Shown here: in pieces, positions 21,624 through 31,273 of the stretch
Layout of the letters: each line of letters begins with the position of its first letter
How positions within the stretch are numbered: the stretch's first letter is position 1
NCBI RefSeq assembly: GCF_963678635.1
Contig: NC_087063.1
Span: 19,908,701 to 19,972,700, forward strand
Direction: 5' to 3'
Source of the DNA: Symsagittifera roscoffensis
Taxonomy: Eukaryota > Xenacoelomorpha > Acoela > Convolutidae
DNA: 64,000 nt
Notes under the pieces: model-generated
Database searches by the model: none
What the model saw: only the letters and a program-made list of their open reading frames with translations
What the model was told of the DNA's origin: nothing
Position numbers and translations under genes: made by a program

Positions 21624-24600
21624 CTATTTTCGTGATGGCAGGATATTGATAGTAGCGTCTACATGAACTAATTTAACGGGCTCTGCTTTGATTATTTCGT
21701 CCATAGTCTGAGATGATTCCTCAAGAGTACTATGTCTATACTCGGTTGACTTTCCCAGGTCTAGAATACCGGTTGGAACCAAGTCAGCCATTATCATAGA
21801 AGGAGACATGGCTGGTGGTTCTTTGCCAGACATGGAATTTATTTCAGTTGCGATGGCTGGTTCTTCAGTTGTCATCGGAGGAGAGTCAGCCATTATCATA
21901 GAAGGTGCCATGGCTGGTGGTTCTTTGCCAGACATGGAATTTATTTCAGTTGCCATGGCTGGCTCTTTAGTTGTCATCGGAGGAAAGTCAGCCATTATCA
22001 TAGAAGGTGCCATGGGTGGTATTTCACCAGGCATTAAATTCATGTCTGTTGCCATGGTCGGTTCTTCAGTTGTCATCGGAGGAAAGTCAGCCATTATCAT
22101 AGAAGGTGCCATGGCTGGTGCTTCGCCAGACATAGAACTTATTTCAGTTGTCATGGCTGGTTCTTCAGTCGTCATCGGAGGAATGTCAGCCATTATCATA
22201 GAAGGTGCCATGGCTGGTGCTTCGCCAGACATGAAATTCATGTCAGTTGCCATGGCTGGTTCTTCAGTTGTTATCGGAGGAATATCTGCCATTATCATAG
22301 AAGGTACTATGGCTGGTGCTTCGCCAGACATAGAGCTTATTTCAGTTGTCATGGCTGGTTCTTCAGTCGTCATCGGAGGAATGTCAGCCATTATCATAGC
22401 AGGTGCCATGGCTGGTGCTTCGCCAGACATGAAATTCATGTCAGTTGCGATGGCTGGTTCTTCAGTTGTCATCGGAGGAATGTCAGCCTTTATCATAGAA
22501 GGTGCCATGGCTGGTGCTTCGCCAGACATGGAACTTATGTCACTTGCCATGACTGGTTCTTCAGTTGTCATCGGAGGAATGTCAGCCATTATCATAGAAG
22601 GTGCCATGGCTGGTGCTTCGCCAGACATAGAACTTATTTCAGTTGTCATGGCTGGTTCTTCAGTCGTCATCGGAGGAATGTCAGCCATTATCATAGCAGG
22701 TGCCATGGCTGGTGCTTCGCCAGACATGAAATTCATGTCAGTTGCCATGGCTGGTTCTTCAGTTGTTATCGGAGGAATATCTGCCATTATCATAGAAGGT
22801 ACCATGGCTGGTGCTTCGCCAGACATAGAACTTATGTCACTTGCCATGGCTGGTTCTTCAGTTGTCATCGGAGGAATGTCAGCCATTATCATAGAAGGTG
22901 CCATGGCTGGTGCTTCGCCAGGCATGAAATTCATGTCAGTTGCGATGGCTGGTTCTTCAGTTGTCATCGGAGGAATGTCAGCGATCATCATAGAAGGTAC
23001 CATGGCTGGTGCTTCGCCAGACATAGAACTTATGTCACTTGCCATGGCTGGTTCTTCAGTTGTCATCGGAGGAATGTCAGCCATTATCATAGAAGGTGCC
23101 ATGGCTGAAGCTTCGCCAGGCATGAAATTCATGTCCGTCGCCATGTCTGGTTTTTCAGGTGTCATCGGAGCAATATCAGCCATCTCCATAGATGGAGTCA
23201 TGGCTGGTACTTCGCCAGACAAGGATTTCATGTCAGTGGCCATGATTGGGCCTTGAGTTGTCATCGGACTCGGGCCAGCCATTTTTATAGGAGGAGACAT
23301 GGCTGGTACTTCGCCAGACAAGGATTTCATGTCAGATGCCATGACTGGGTCTACAGTTGTCATCGGACGCGGGTCAGCCATTAACATAGAATGAGACATG
23401 GCTTGTGCTTCGCCAGACATAGAACTTATTTCAGTTGTCATGGCTGGTTCTTCAGTTGTCATCGGAGGAATGTCAGCGATCATCATAGAAGGTGCCATGG
23501 CTGAAGCTTCGCCAGGCATGAAATTCATGTCCGTCGCCATGTCTGGTTCTTCAGTTGTCATCGGAGCCATATCAGGCATCTTCATAGAAGGAGACGTGGC
23601 TGGTGCTTCGCCAGACATAGATTTCATAACAGTTACCATAGCTGGCTCTTCGGTTGTCAAAGAAAGCAGTTCAGCCATCATTGCAGAAGGAGCCATTGCT
23701 GGTGCTTCGCCAGTTAAAGATTTCCAGTCAGTTGCCATGCCTTGTTCTTCAGTTGTCATCAGAGACATGTCAGCCATAATGATAGAAGGAGCCGTGGTTT
23801 GCACTTCTCCGGGCAAGGATTTCAAGTCAGTAGCTGTAGCTGGTTCTTTGCTTGTCATGGGAGGCATGACAATCATCATGGTTGAAGGTGCCATGGCTGA
23901 CACTTCACTTAGCCTAGATTCCATAGCAGTTGTTGTGGCCGGTTTTTCTGTTGTCATCAGAGGAATGTCAGTTATCATTGAAGGAGCAATGCCTGCTAGT
24001 TCACCTGGCATGGCTTCCTCGTCAGTTCTCATGGAAAGATTTTGTGTTGTCATTATAGAACTCATCCATGATTTTTCAGTTGTCGGCGTTGCGGGATATT
24101 GCAGGATTTTTATGGCATCGTCAATGACTTCTTCGGCACTGTTCATTATATCTGCTGCTTCAGACATAAAACCAGCTGGCTCTGTTGCCGAGTCTTCTGG
24201 CAAAACTATGGAATCAGCTGTGGAATCAGGTTCATAAAGCACTGAAGGTTCCGAAAATTTTGTCGTTGGATTGATGAATACTTTTTCTGAAGTTGTTAGA
24301 ATCGTGGTTGTTCCAGCGTAACCAGTTTCAGGGAGTTCACTATTAAGATTGTTCGGCAGTTCTTCACTTAGTGATTCTATTGGGTCTATAATAGATTCAA
24401 CTGGGTTGTTGTCTTGGCTTAGCGGATTCTCGTCGGGGGTACTATACTGCATTGCAGGCGCTACTTCTGGAGTGTTCTCTTGGCTCACAGGCATCGCATC
24501 CGGCATGTCATTTTGAATCATAGGCACTGCATCTGGTATCATGTTTTCTTGAACCATAGGCATTGTATCCAGCATGTCGTTTTGAATCATAGGAGATGGA

Positions 24601-25469
24601 TCTGGCATCAGGTTATCCTGAGCCATAGGCACTGCCTCTGGCGTCATGTCTTCCTGAATCATAAGCATTGGATCTGGAATGTCGTTTTGAATAACAGGAG
24701 CTTCCTGTATGTTATCCAGAACCACAGGGTCTGAATCCTGCAATTCATCCTGAATCAGAGGTGTTGCATCATTGTTGCCTTGAACCATAAGTGGAACTTC
24801 TGGAGAGTCGTTTTGAACAACTGGAGTTTCACCTGGTACTACGATATCTTGTAAGTAAGGCGGAGGAACGGCTTCCGTTGTAATGACATCCTGGATTATT
24901 GGAGCAACATCTGGACCATTTGATATCTCGACAAGAGGTTCTAACACGTCGTCTTCCCCCTCCTCACCAAAACCGAGGATTGCATCATCGTCTTTGTAAA
25001 GGTCACCAGAGCTTTCAGGGATTTCACCGCTGATAAAAATGTCTTCATCTTCTATACCACTAAGCAAAAGATCTTCCTCAATATCTCCGCTAAAAACTGC
25101 GTCATCTTCAAACATTCCACTCATGGTGTCATCGTCTAGTTCGCCAATCATCATGTCATCATCCTCGAGGTCTAGATTGATCATGAAGTCGTTTTCCATG
25201 TCTCCGCTGAGCATGGCCTCTTCTATCGGATCCCCACTAATCATGATGTCATCATCTAAGTCTCCGCTGAATATGACGTCATCTTCCAGATCTCCGCTCA
25301 TCATGACGTCATCTTGCTCATTCATGATCTTTTTGACATCGCCACTCAAGGTCACGTTTTCCTCAACCTCGTCCTCAAATAGACCAACGTCTTCGTCGGG
25401 TTCAAATCCATCCCCACTCGGGATTACTTCATCGCGGTCAATGCCTGATCCAAAATTGATAGGGGACGC
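21624..25469 (-). CDS. Secreted Met-rich acidic repeat protein, exon 2 (candidate proteoglycan core)
   Basis: This exon carries 1281 codons and joins in phase 0 to a signal-peptide exon (26431-26487), giving about 1300 residues. The acceptor is ..ttttacag at 25470. Four zones: (1) an acidic stretch with about 11 Ser-Gly sites (FSGDLDDD, ISGDPIEE, SSGDLYKDD); (2) ~17-residue repeats like PDAVPMIQNDM; (3) a Ser/Thr/Pro-rich linker; (4) about 22 copies of a 33-residue repeat (APSMIMADIPPMTTEEPAM, then ~14 residues ending MSGE) with about 15 more Ser-Gly sites. I see no cysteine and no membrane segment after the signal. Ser-Gly flanked by acidic residues is the classic glycosaminoglycan attachment context, so an extracellular proteoglycan or mucin-like matrix protein is the best inference. 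No homologue is recognised. The opposite-strand frames over this exon are shadows. Confidence 0.8.
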   Translation of the reverse strand, partial: ASPINFGSGIDRDEVIPSGDGFEPDEDVGLFEDEVEENVTLSGDVKKIMNEQDDVMMSGDLEDDVIFSGDLDDDIMISGDPIEEAMLSGDMENDFMINLDLEDDDMMIGELDDDTMSGMFEDDAVFSGDIEEDLLLSGIEDEDIFISGEIPESSGDLYKDDDAILGFGEEGEDDVLEPLVEISNGPDVAPIIQDVITTEAVPPPYLQDIVVPGETPVVQNDSPEVPLMVQGNNDATPLIQDELQDSDPVVLDNIQEAPVIQNDIPDPMLMIQEDMTPEAVPMAQDNLMPDPSPMIQNDMLDTMPMVQENMIPDAVPMIQNDMPDAMPVSQENTPEVAPAMQYSTPDENPLSQDNNPVESIIDPIESLSEELPNNLNSELPETGYAGTTTILTTSEKVFINPTTKFSEPSVLYEPDSTADSIVLPEDSATEPAGFMSEAADIMNSAEEVIDDAIKILQYPATPTTEKSWMSSIMTTQNLSMRTDEEAMPGELAGIAPSMITDIPLMTTEKPATTTAMESRLSEVSAMAPSTMMIVMPPMTSKEPATATDLKSLPGEVQTTAPSIIMADMSLMTTEEQGMATDWKSLTGEAPAMAPSAMMAELLSLTTEEPAMVTVMKSMSGEAPATSPSMKMPDMAPMTTEEPDMATDMNFMPGEASAMAPSMMIADIPPMTTEEPAMTTEISSMSGEAQAMSHSMLMADPRPMTTVDPVMASDMKSLSGEVPAMSPPIKMAGPSPMTTQGPIMATDMKSLSGEVPAMTPSMEMADIAPMTPEKPDMATDMNFMPGEASAMAPSMIMADIPPMTTEEPAMASDISSMSGEAPAMVPSMMIADIPPMTTEEPAIATDMNFMPGEAPAMAPSMIMADIPPMTTEEPAMASDISSMSGEAPAMVPSMIMADIPPITTEEPAMATDMNFMSGEAPAMAPAMIMADIPPMTTEEPAMTTEISSMSGEAPAMAPSMIMADIPPMTTEEPVMASDISSMSGEAPAMAPSMIKADIPPMTTEEPAIATDMNFMSGEAPAMAPAMIMADIPPMTTEEPAMTTEISSMSGEAPAIVPSMIMADIPPITTEEPAMATDMNFMSGEAPAMAPSMIMADIPPMTTEEPAMTTEISSMSGEAPAMAPSMIMADFPPMTTEEPTMATDMNLMPGEIPPMAPSMIMADFPPMTTKEPAMATEINSMSGKEPPAMAPSMIMADSPPMTTEEPAIATEINSMSGKEPPAMSPSMIMADLVPTGILDLGKSTEYRHSTLEESSQTMDEIIKAEPVKLVHVDATINILPSRK
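21790..24000 (-). repeat. 99-bp coding tandem repeat
   Basis: The period is 99 bp (33 codons), easily seen from ccatggctggtgcttcgcc at 22207, 22406, 22505, 22604 and onward. Units in the middle (22100-23100) are nearly identical. The edges toward 24000 are more diverged, as expected for an array homogenised by unequal exchange. A two-unit higher-order pattern (units ending NFMSGE alternating with ISSMSGE) is visible. Confidence 0.9.
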
Positions 25470-26430
25470 CTGTAAAATTATATATCAGGTAAAACCAGAA
25501 TATAACAACTGAAGATGCAATGTAAACAAAGCTTTGTGATAATTGTATCAATCATCAGAATTTAAAGGGACTTACACGATTCGGACACAAGCACTAACCT
25601 AGGATTTTTTTGTCAGGAAAATCCCAAACACAATTTTATCGAGCTTTTTAACTGAAAGTGACCAAATTTAATAATCAAACCCCCTCTAGACTCCAATGTT
25701 CCAAAAGTTTCTGTGCAGCATGACAGCAAAACAGGTTGCAAAAACATTTGAAAAGTGAAAGTTTTGACCAAAATGTTGTGTTTTTCCATCGCGTGGTCCC
25801 CCATAAAATATAGTGAATATCGATACCGAAGGCGTTTTTTGAGAAAACTTTTAGAATTGGTCAACGACCAAAGTTGGATGTCGTTGTAAAAAAAACGTCC
25901 AAAAGGGGGGACCCTTTGGGCGGCCAGAGGATCGATTGCTTTAAAGGTGTAAGGAGTCCAACTCCCCCCCCCCTCCCCAACCAATCCGCTACTGTGCGGG
26001 TATGTTTCTGTTCACTGAACATCAGGTCCCAAAAATGAGGGTCAGACGTCGTTAGTAGGTATATTATTCAAAAATTGAATCATGAAGCGACGTGAATCGA
26101 CGTCAATTACGTTGAATTAACGTATTTATTTTAAGCAGAAGGGTGTTTGTTACTTGTTCAATATTTTGTAAAAGTATGTTAATCATATTCAATCTTATTT
26201 GAAAACAAAACAGTAAGATAATTTTTTTCGGCTCCCAATAAAACTCATTTTACGCTTTGTTTCAAGTTTCAAATTGAGGAAAACTATATCCTTTTTGAAA
26301 ACCTAAAAATAATGCTTTTTTTCAGACAACGAATTTAAAAATTTTGTTTTTGAACTTTCTGTTCGCTTTCTGACTATTTGAATTACAATTTCTCCTTGAA
26401 AGTTCTCCTTTAAATCATCAATATATTTAC
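25470..26430 (-). other. Intron of the repeat-protein gene
   Basis: 961 bp, GT (26430-26429) to AG (25471-25470), phase 0. It holds a C-run (cccccccccc) near 25965 and no recognised element. Confidence 0.75.
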
Positions 26431-26487
26431 CTGATTAAGAGCACTTAGAAGTGCCGTGATAATAAGGAAAATAAGGGTCTGTTTCAT
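26431..26487 (-). CDS. Secreted repeat protein, exon 1 (signal peptide)
   Basis: 19 codons, MKQTLIFLIITALLSALNQ: a short basic start, a hydrophobic core and a small-residue region, typical of a secretory signal peptide. It is followed directly by a GT donor. The frame joins the acidic exon in phase 0 with no stop. A TATA-like tttatatc lies on the minus strand about 115 bp upstream (near 26602-26610). The exon is too short to be found by length alone. Confidence 0.8.
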
Positions 26488-27869
26488 CGTTTCGAAGAAA
26501 AATTAAAATAAAATTAACTCGAAAAACGAGCGGAAAGATATCCTGACAACAAATTTGACCACGCTATCTGATGTTTGTTCTGCGGAAAAAAATCCCGATA
26601 ACGATATAAATTAGTGGAATGAAAAACTTGTGTTCCAATTAAGAATTTTGCTTTGTTGTTTGTTAAAAAACTGGCATTTTATGGGATCAGTGAAGCAGGG
26701 AAATCACACATGTGACAAAAATATCCAGATGTTGATGATTTTTAAAGTTTTTTAGAGGAATTTAAGAATTTTGGTACAAAATGGTGCTTGAAACTAAGAA
26801 CGACTTTTTATCCCGTTCTTTTTTGATCACGCACGGATAAAAACTCAGTCGAGCATTTTTTGTTGAATATTTGGACAATTACATTTCAATATTTTCGATT
26901 TTCCTAAGCCAACATTTTCAAATGTCAACGCAAAAATCTGCTCTTTATTCAGACTAACTCTGTATTTTTTTTTTCAAATAATTGGTCAGGTTGATCGATA
27001 ATTGATAATTTTTTTTGCCGATATTTTTGGAATTCTTTTTAACAGATAAAGCACCTGTAGTTATTTGGTCAAGATGATTCTAAGCAGTGGACTAATTTGT
27101 AATTCTAATTTTCGCATTCACTAACTTAAATTAATATCCTTGCAACAACTGTAAACCTGACTGCTAGTTGCTCGTTAGTTTTTTCTGTTGACTCGTCTTC
27201 GAAAGTCGGCAAGAACAATCTTCAGCGGAACTTAGAGGTAATCTCATATGCATACCCCGATTCAGCAAAAATTGTTTCTGAAAAAAAAGAATCATTGTAG
27301 TATCTCGAAATATTACACTAGAAAATAATATGGTTTGTGCTTATCGCAGAGGATCTATCGACGACAGTGCAGACTGCCTAAAGGTTTCTAGGATCTACTT
27401 GATAATCTCCCCTTATCGTATCTTTTCTAATTCTAACGTGGGGGGGGGTGGGTGCGGAGATAAGATAGCTCAATAGATCCTTTTCCAACCACTTGAAAAT
27501 ATTTTGAATGCTATTAAGTCATGAGCCAGGTTTCTATTAAAAATTAAAAAATTACGTTTTCAGGATTAAGTATAAAATTTACAAAGCGCGCATAAATTGG
27601 TCTATAGCATCTTTTCGAATTTCGGATTTCTTTTTGACTTTGAGTCTAAATCTTCAATGGGGCATAAAAATTTTTGTTGAAAACTATTATTTCGATTGCA
27701 AAAAAAATGACTAAAAACACACGAAGCATGACTTTTCGTTTTCTACAAAATTCGGAACAATTACGCACTAAAAATGCAATCTCCAAAACTTCAAAAGGTT
27801 ATAGAACTTCAGGATTTAAATTTTTTCTCATTTTTTTTTCAAATATTATTTTTTTGTTAAGTTTAAATC
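26488..27869. other. Intergenic, promoter side of the repeat-protein gene
   Basis: AT-rich. A G-run (ggggggggg) sits at 27440-27450. No gene or clear repeat was recognised. Confidence 0.5.
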
Positions 27870-28312
27870 GAAACAGAAACAAGATGCTGTGACTACATTT
27901 TCAAGCCAGAATGCTGTGACTACATTTTTTTTTTTCATTTTATCTCCCCACTCGCTAAGTAAAACACGAAGAGATGGCTTAGCTAATCCTTATATTGATA
28001 CCAAGTTATTTGCCTAAAATCAATTAGTAACGATTTAATCCGCCGCTCACTCGTGCTATAATAACCCAATAAATCGCGCGTTAATTATACCAAATTGGCC
28101 AAATTAAATGATAATTTTCAAATCCCCACAAATTTACAAAAAGTAACTGGAGGTAAACTTATTTTACATTTGAGCTCCATACAATGAAATTTTTAACTGA
28201 CAAATAAAATGTCAAAAAAAACATTGTTAAAAGTCGAATATTGAATGAACAAAAATTTATCCGAAACCTAAATATTCCTCACTATCTTCAAAAGTCAAAA
28301 TTTATTGGGGTT
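27870..28312 (-). mobile_element. Diverged family A copy
   Basis: Ordered matches: tctccccactcgctaagtaaaaca, then aatcaattagtaacgattt, aatcgcgcgttaatta, ccaaattggcc, and the aaaagtcaaaa end. The hairpin end is lost. Confidence 0.55.
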
Positions 28313-28364
28313 ATATTGATTCCTAATTAGTAAAAAAAAGTTTTCCGAATTCCATGTAAAATCA

Positions 28365-28785
28365 AACAAAACTGCTCGTATCAGGACAGAGCCCATAATG
28401 TTCCCACTGCCTTTAACTGCTCTCGAATAGTTTTTGATAATTAAAAACTGACTACCTATGAATATTTGGGTAAGTGCCTAAACTTGACTTGTTTATGGGG
28501 AAAAATCAGACCAATGCGCTTGCCTCAATTCAGTTCGGAACGATTTAATAGCCCGCAATAGATTGCACGCGTAAGCAATGCGCTTTTTATTCCAGCATCA
28601 AAGAATAAAACGAGCAATTTGGATAGCCTCGTGCCAGGTTCATAGAGCGGTGTGCGCACACGGTGAGGCCCTCTCGTAGATCCAGAAGTCCCTCTTCCGA
28701 GTGAGCACAAATTCTTTTGGAAATAGGTCTTAAAAAACCACCCCGAGCATATATATTTCTCACTTTTTCGAACTTTTGAACACCA
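28365..28785 (-). mobile_element. Family A copy, internally shortened
   Basis: Starts aacaaaactgctcgtatcaggacagagccc and continues aatgttcccactgcc. The end is a diverged actttttcgaacttttgaac. About 100 bp shorter than the array units. Confidence 0.6.
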
Positions 28786-29384
28786 AACTCGTCATTTCCA
28801 ACTTTCGCACCGAAACCTCAATAAAATTTTAGCTCTACTTTGATTTGTTCTTGTCTACTAAACTTACGCTAGTTGCTTTTTCATACATTTTCCACTAAAA
28901 CAAATTTGTGTTTGTATTTTGCTTGCTAATTCAGTTAAAAAATGATTTTATTTTAAATAAGATCACTAAAAAGTTTCTTTTCTAAGTACCTTGTTCCGAT
29001 AATACTTTCTAACAACAAACTTTCATAAGCAATGAAATAGATATTCAACAAAATGCGTAGGATTATCGCTTTTCGTTATCTAAGACATTTTTTTCAGTTT
29101 CAATTTTAATTTTTTGAAAAATGATCTAGTTTCTAGTTTTCACACTTATTTTAATTAAAACGCAAGATTTGAAAAAATGGCAGTGATAACTCGATTTCAC
29201 AAAATGGAACAAAAATCAAATGCTGAAAAGTGAAAAAGCAAAATTTGCAATCAAACATTCTCTAAACATTTCCATATTGTGATTCGTAATTTTCCTGTCA
29301 TGTAGTCTGAAAAGAAATGAAAAAATCCATACTTATTTTTCTCAACACTGAAAACGGTGTTTCCGAAATCCTAGTGATGGACAA

Positions 29385-29950
29385 ACACAACCAAAAATAT
29401 GTTAATGAAAAAAATTATGGCGTAGGCTGTTTTCGTTTCTCCTGATTTTTCTACTTCAATGAAAGCTCGCAGAGCGGTCAGTTAAGGAGTGGCGAGATTC
29501 AGATGATCATGATATCGAATCCGAATTATGAACATTTTTTCGAATCCCAATGATGACCATTTTTGGAATCTCAATCTTGACATTTATTGGGAATCCCAAT
29601 CATGACCATTTTTTGGAATCCCAAAAATGACCAACAGGGTTTTAATACTGTTGGTCATTATACCTGTTGGTGATTACATGATAAAACCCTGTTGGTCATT
29701 ATTGGGGTTCCAAAAAATGGCCATGATTGGGATTCCAAAAACGGTACTGATTGATATTCTAAAAAATGGTCATGATTGAGATTCCAAAAAATGGTCATGA
29801 TTGGGATTCCAAATCATGATCATCGTGATCATCTGAGCCACTCCTTAACTGACCGTTCTGCGATCTTTCCTTGAGGTAGAAAAATCAGGAGAAACGAAAA
29901 AACCCTACGCCATAGTTTTTTTTCAATGACACGTTTTTGATAGAAAAAGG
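29385..29950. mobile_element. ~560-bp foldback element
   Basis: A left arm (29396-29649) and a right arm (29680-29938) are inverted copies. The outer parts match well: ttatggcgtagg, gttttcgtttctcctga and cagttaaggagtgg, with complements ccctacgccata, tcaggagaaacgaaaa and ccactccttaactg. The inner parts are tandem ~27-33 bp units built on 'aatcccaatcatgaccatttttgg'. A short spacer around 29650-29680 repeats 'ctgttggtcatta'. No coding sequence. Confidence 0.8.
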
Positions 29951-30089
29951 CTGTGATAATTTTTTCATGATTTTTCTCCAATCACTGAAAGGGGGATATG
30001 ATCAACTTTGGTCAATTTTCATTTGTAAGTAGCCATTTTTGACGTGACTTTCATTATTTTATTCATCTGAAAAGTACCGATGTCCTGAG

Positions 30090-30443
30090 TTCAAATTTTT
30101 AAAAAAAAAATTTTTTTTACCTGATCTTTTTTCGTGGGATAAGATTTGCTATAATTAACGCTGTTTCGTGCTATTTGAGCGTAAGCGGCGAACTAAATTG
30201 TGCCAATTTGAATTGAGGCAAGCAATTTGCTCTTATTGAAAACGTTACTAGACTCAAAATATATCACTTTTCACCATACATAGCGTGATGGGGGGGGGTA
30301 AAATCAAGAAAAAATTGAGAAAAAAAAAACAAAATTTTTGATTTTTTTTCAGATAATTTTTTATCAATTTTTGACATAAACAGTTTTTTAATTGGCAGCC
30401 GGGACATTCAGGGCTTTGTCGCCCAGCTACGAGCAGTCTTCTC
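30090..30443 (+). mobile_element. Family A copy, opposite orientation
   Basis: Reads as the reverse complement of the array units: it ends ggcagccgggacattcaggg, ctttgtcgcccagctacgagcagtctt in pieces, so the 3' hairpin is partly preserved. It contains a G-run at 30291. Confidence 0.6.
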
Positions 30444-31165
30444 CTACTTTTTGGACAATAAAGCATTTCGCAGGATTTAAAGATTTGTGTTGACTCTTCA
30501 AAAATAATTGTAAATCAGCAGATTTTTTAAGCTTGAAAGAAATTCTATATAACAGAACAAACTATGTACAATATATACATTTTATATTCAAAAATATAGC
30601 GCTCCAAATATTGGAACGAAGTTATCATTTTAGTTTCCGAAATAAGTCGATATTTTAAATTTAAAATTTTCGTAAGTGCGAGTAAGTTTGTGAGCATGTC
30701 ATATTTCTTAATCGTCCAGTTGACACAAGAGGGCGACTCCTCTATTGACCCAGTGAAACTCCGGCTGTTTAGAAGGAAGTTGCATGTACATGACGAAATT
30801 AGTCGAGTGGCCTAAAACAGATCATAACGAGTCTTAGAAAACAGTCCAAATTTTTTGCGCAGGGTTTTTATTATGAGCCAAGGGGAAGTGGACGTCAATT
30901 CTTTCCCTTTCATTCGGTCTAATCAGGGTGTATAAGAAATGAAATTAATTGTTACGTTTTTACCATAAATCTAATTTTTACAAGAGAAATTTTATTCAGT
31001 CAGCAAACTTTTCACGAAATCGCGAGTAGTTTACATAAAGCAAAATAGGTTGTTCTAAGAATTCAGCAGAGCTCAAATTTTTGCTGACTTACTGGAAAAA
31101 AACGAGATCGGTTAAACTTTTCAACTCCCCGTCGTATAATTCCTGTGCATACGCCCCTGCATGGG
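30444..31165. other. Intergenic, no gene seen
   Basis: 3' side of the TRPC-like gene; nothing recognised. Confidence 0.5.
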
Positions 31166-31171
31166 TTTATT
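31166..31171 (-). promoter_or_regulatory. Candidate polyadenylation signal AATAAA
   Basis: Canonical hexamer on the minus strand about 100 nt past the TRPC-like stop codon, within a short (AATAAAT) cluster. Confidence 0.55.
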
Positions 31172-31273
31172 TATTATTGTTATTATTTAATCGATTCAAA
31201 CTGGAAACTTGCGCTTTTCAGTTTCATTTAGACGAATCTTATGTACATGTTAGATGACACCAAGTGTCTTTCT

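Noticed and set aside
21808-23256. A 482-codon open frame on the plus strand over the repeat gene (MAGASPD.., SSVVIGGMSAIIIEGA repeats)
   Set aside because: It is the antisense shadow of the 99-bp array. The minus-strand frame has a signal-peptide exon, splice sites and an acidic non-repeat part; the plus-strand frame has none of these.
23398-24237. A 279-codon plus-strand frame next to the former
   Set aside because: Same reason: shadow of the repeat exon.
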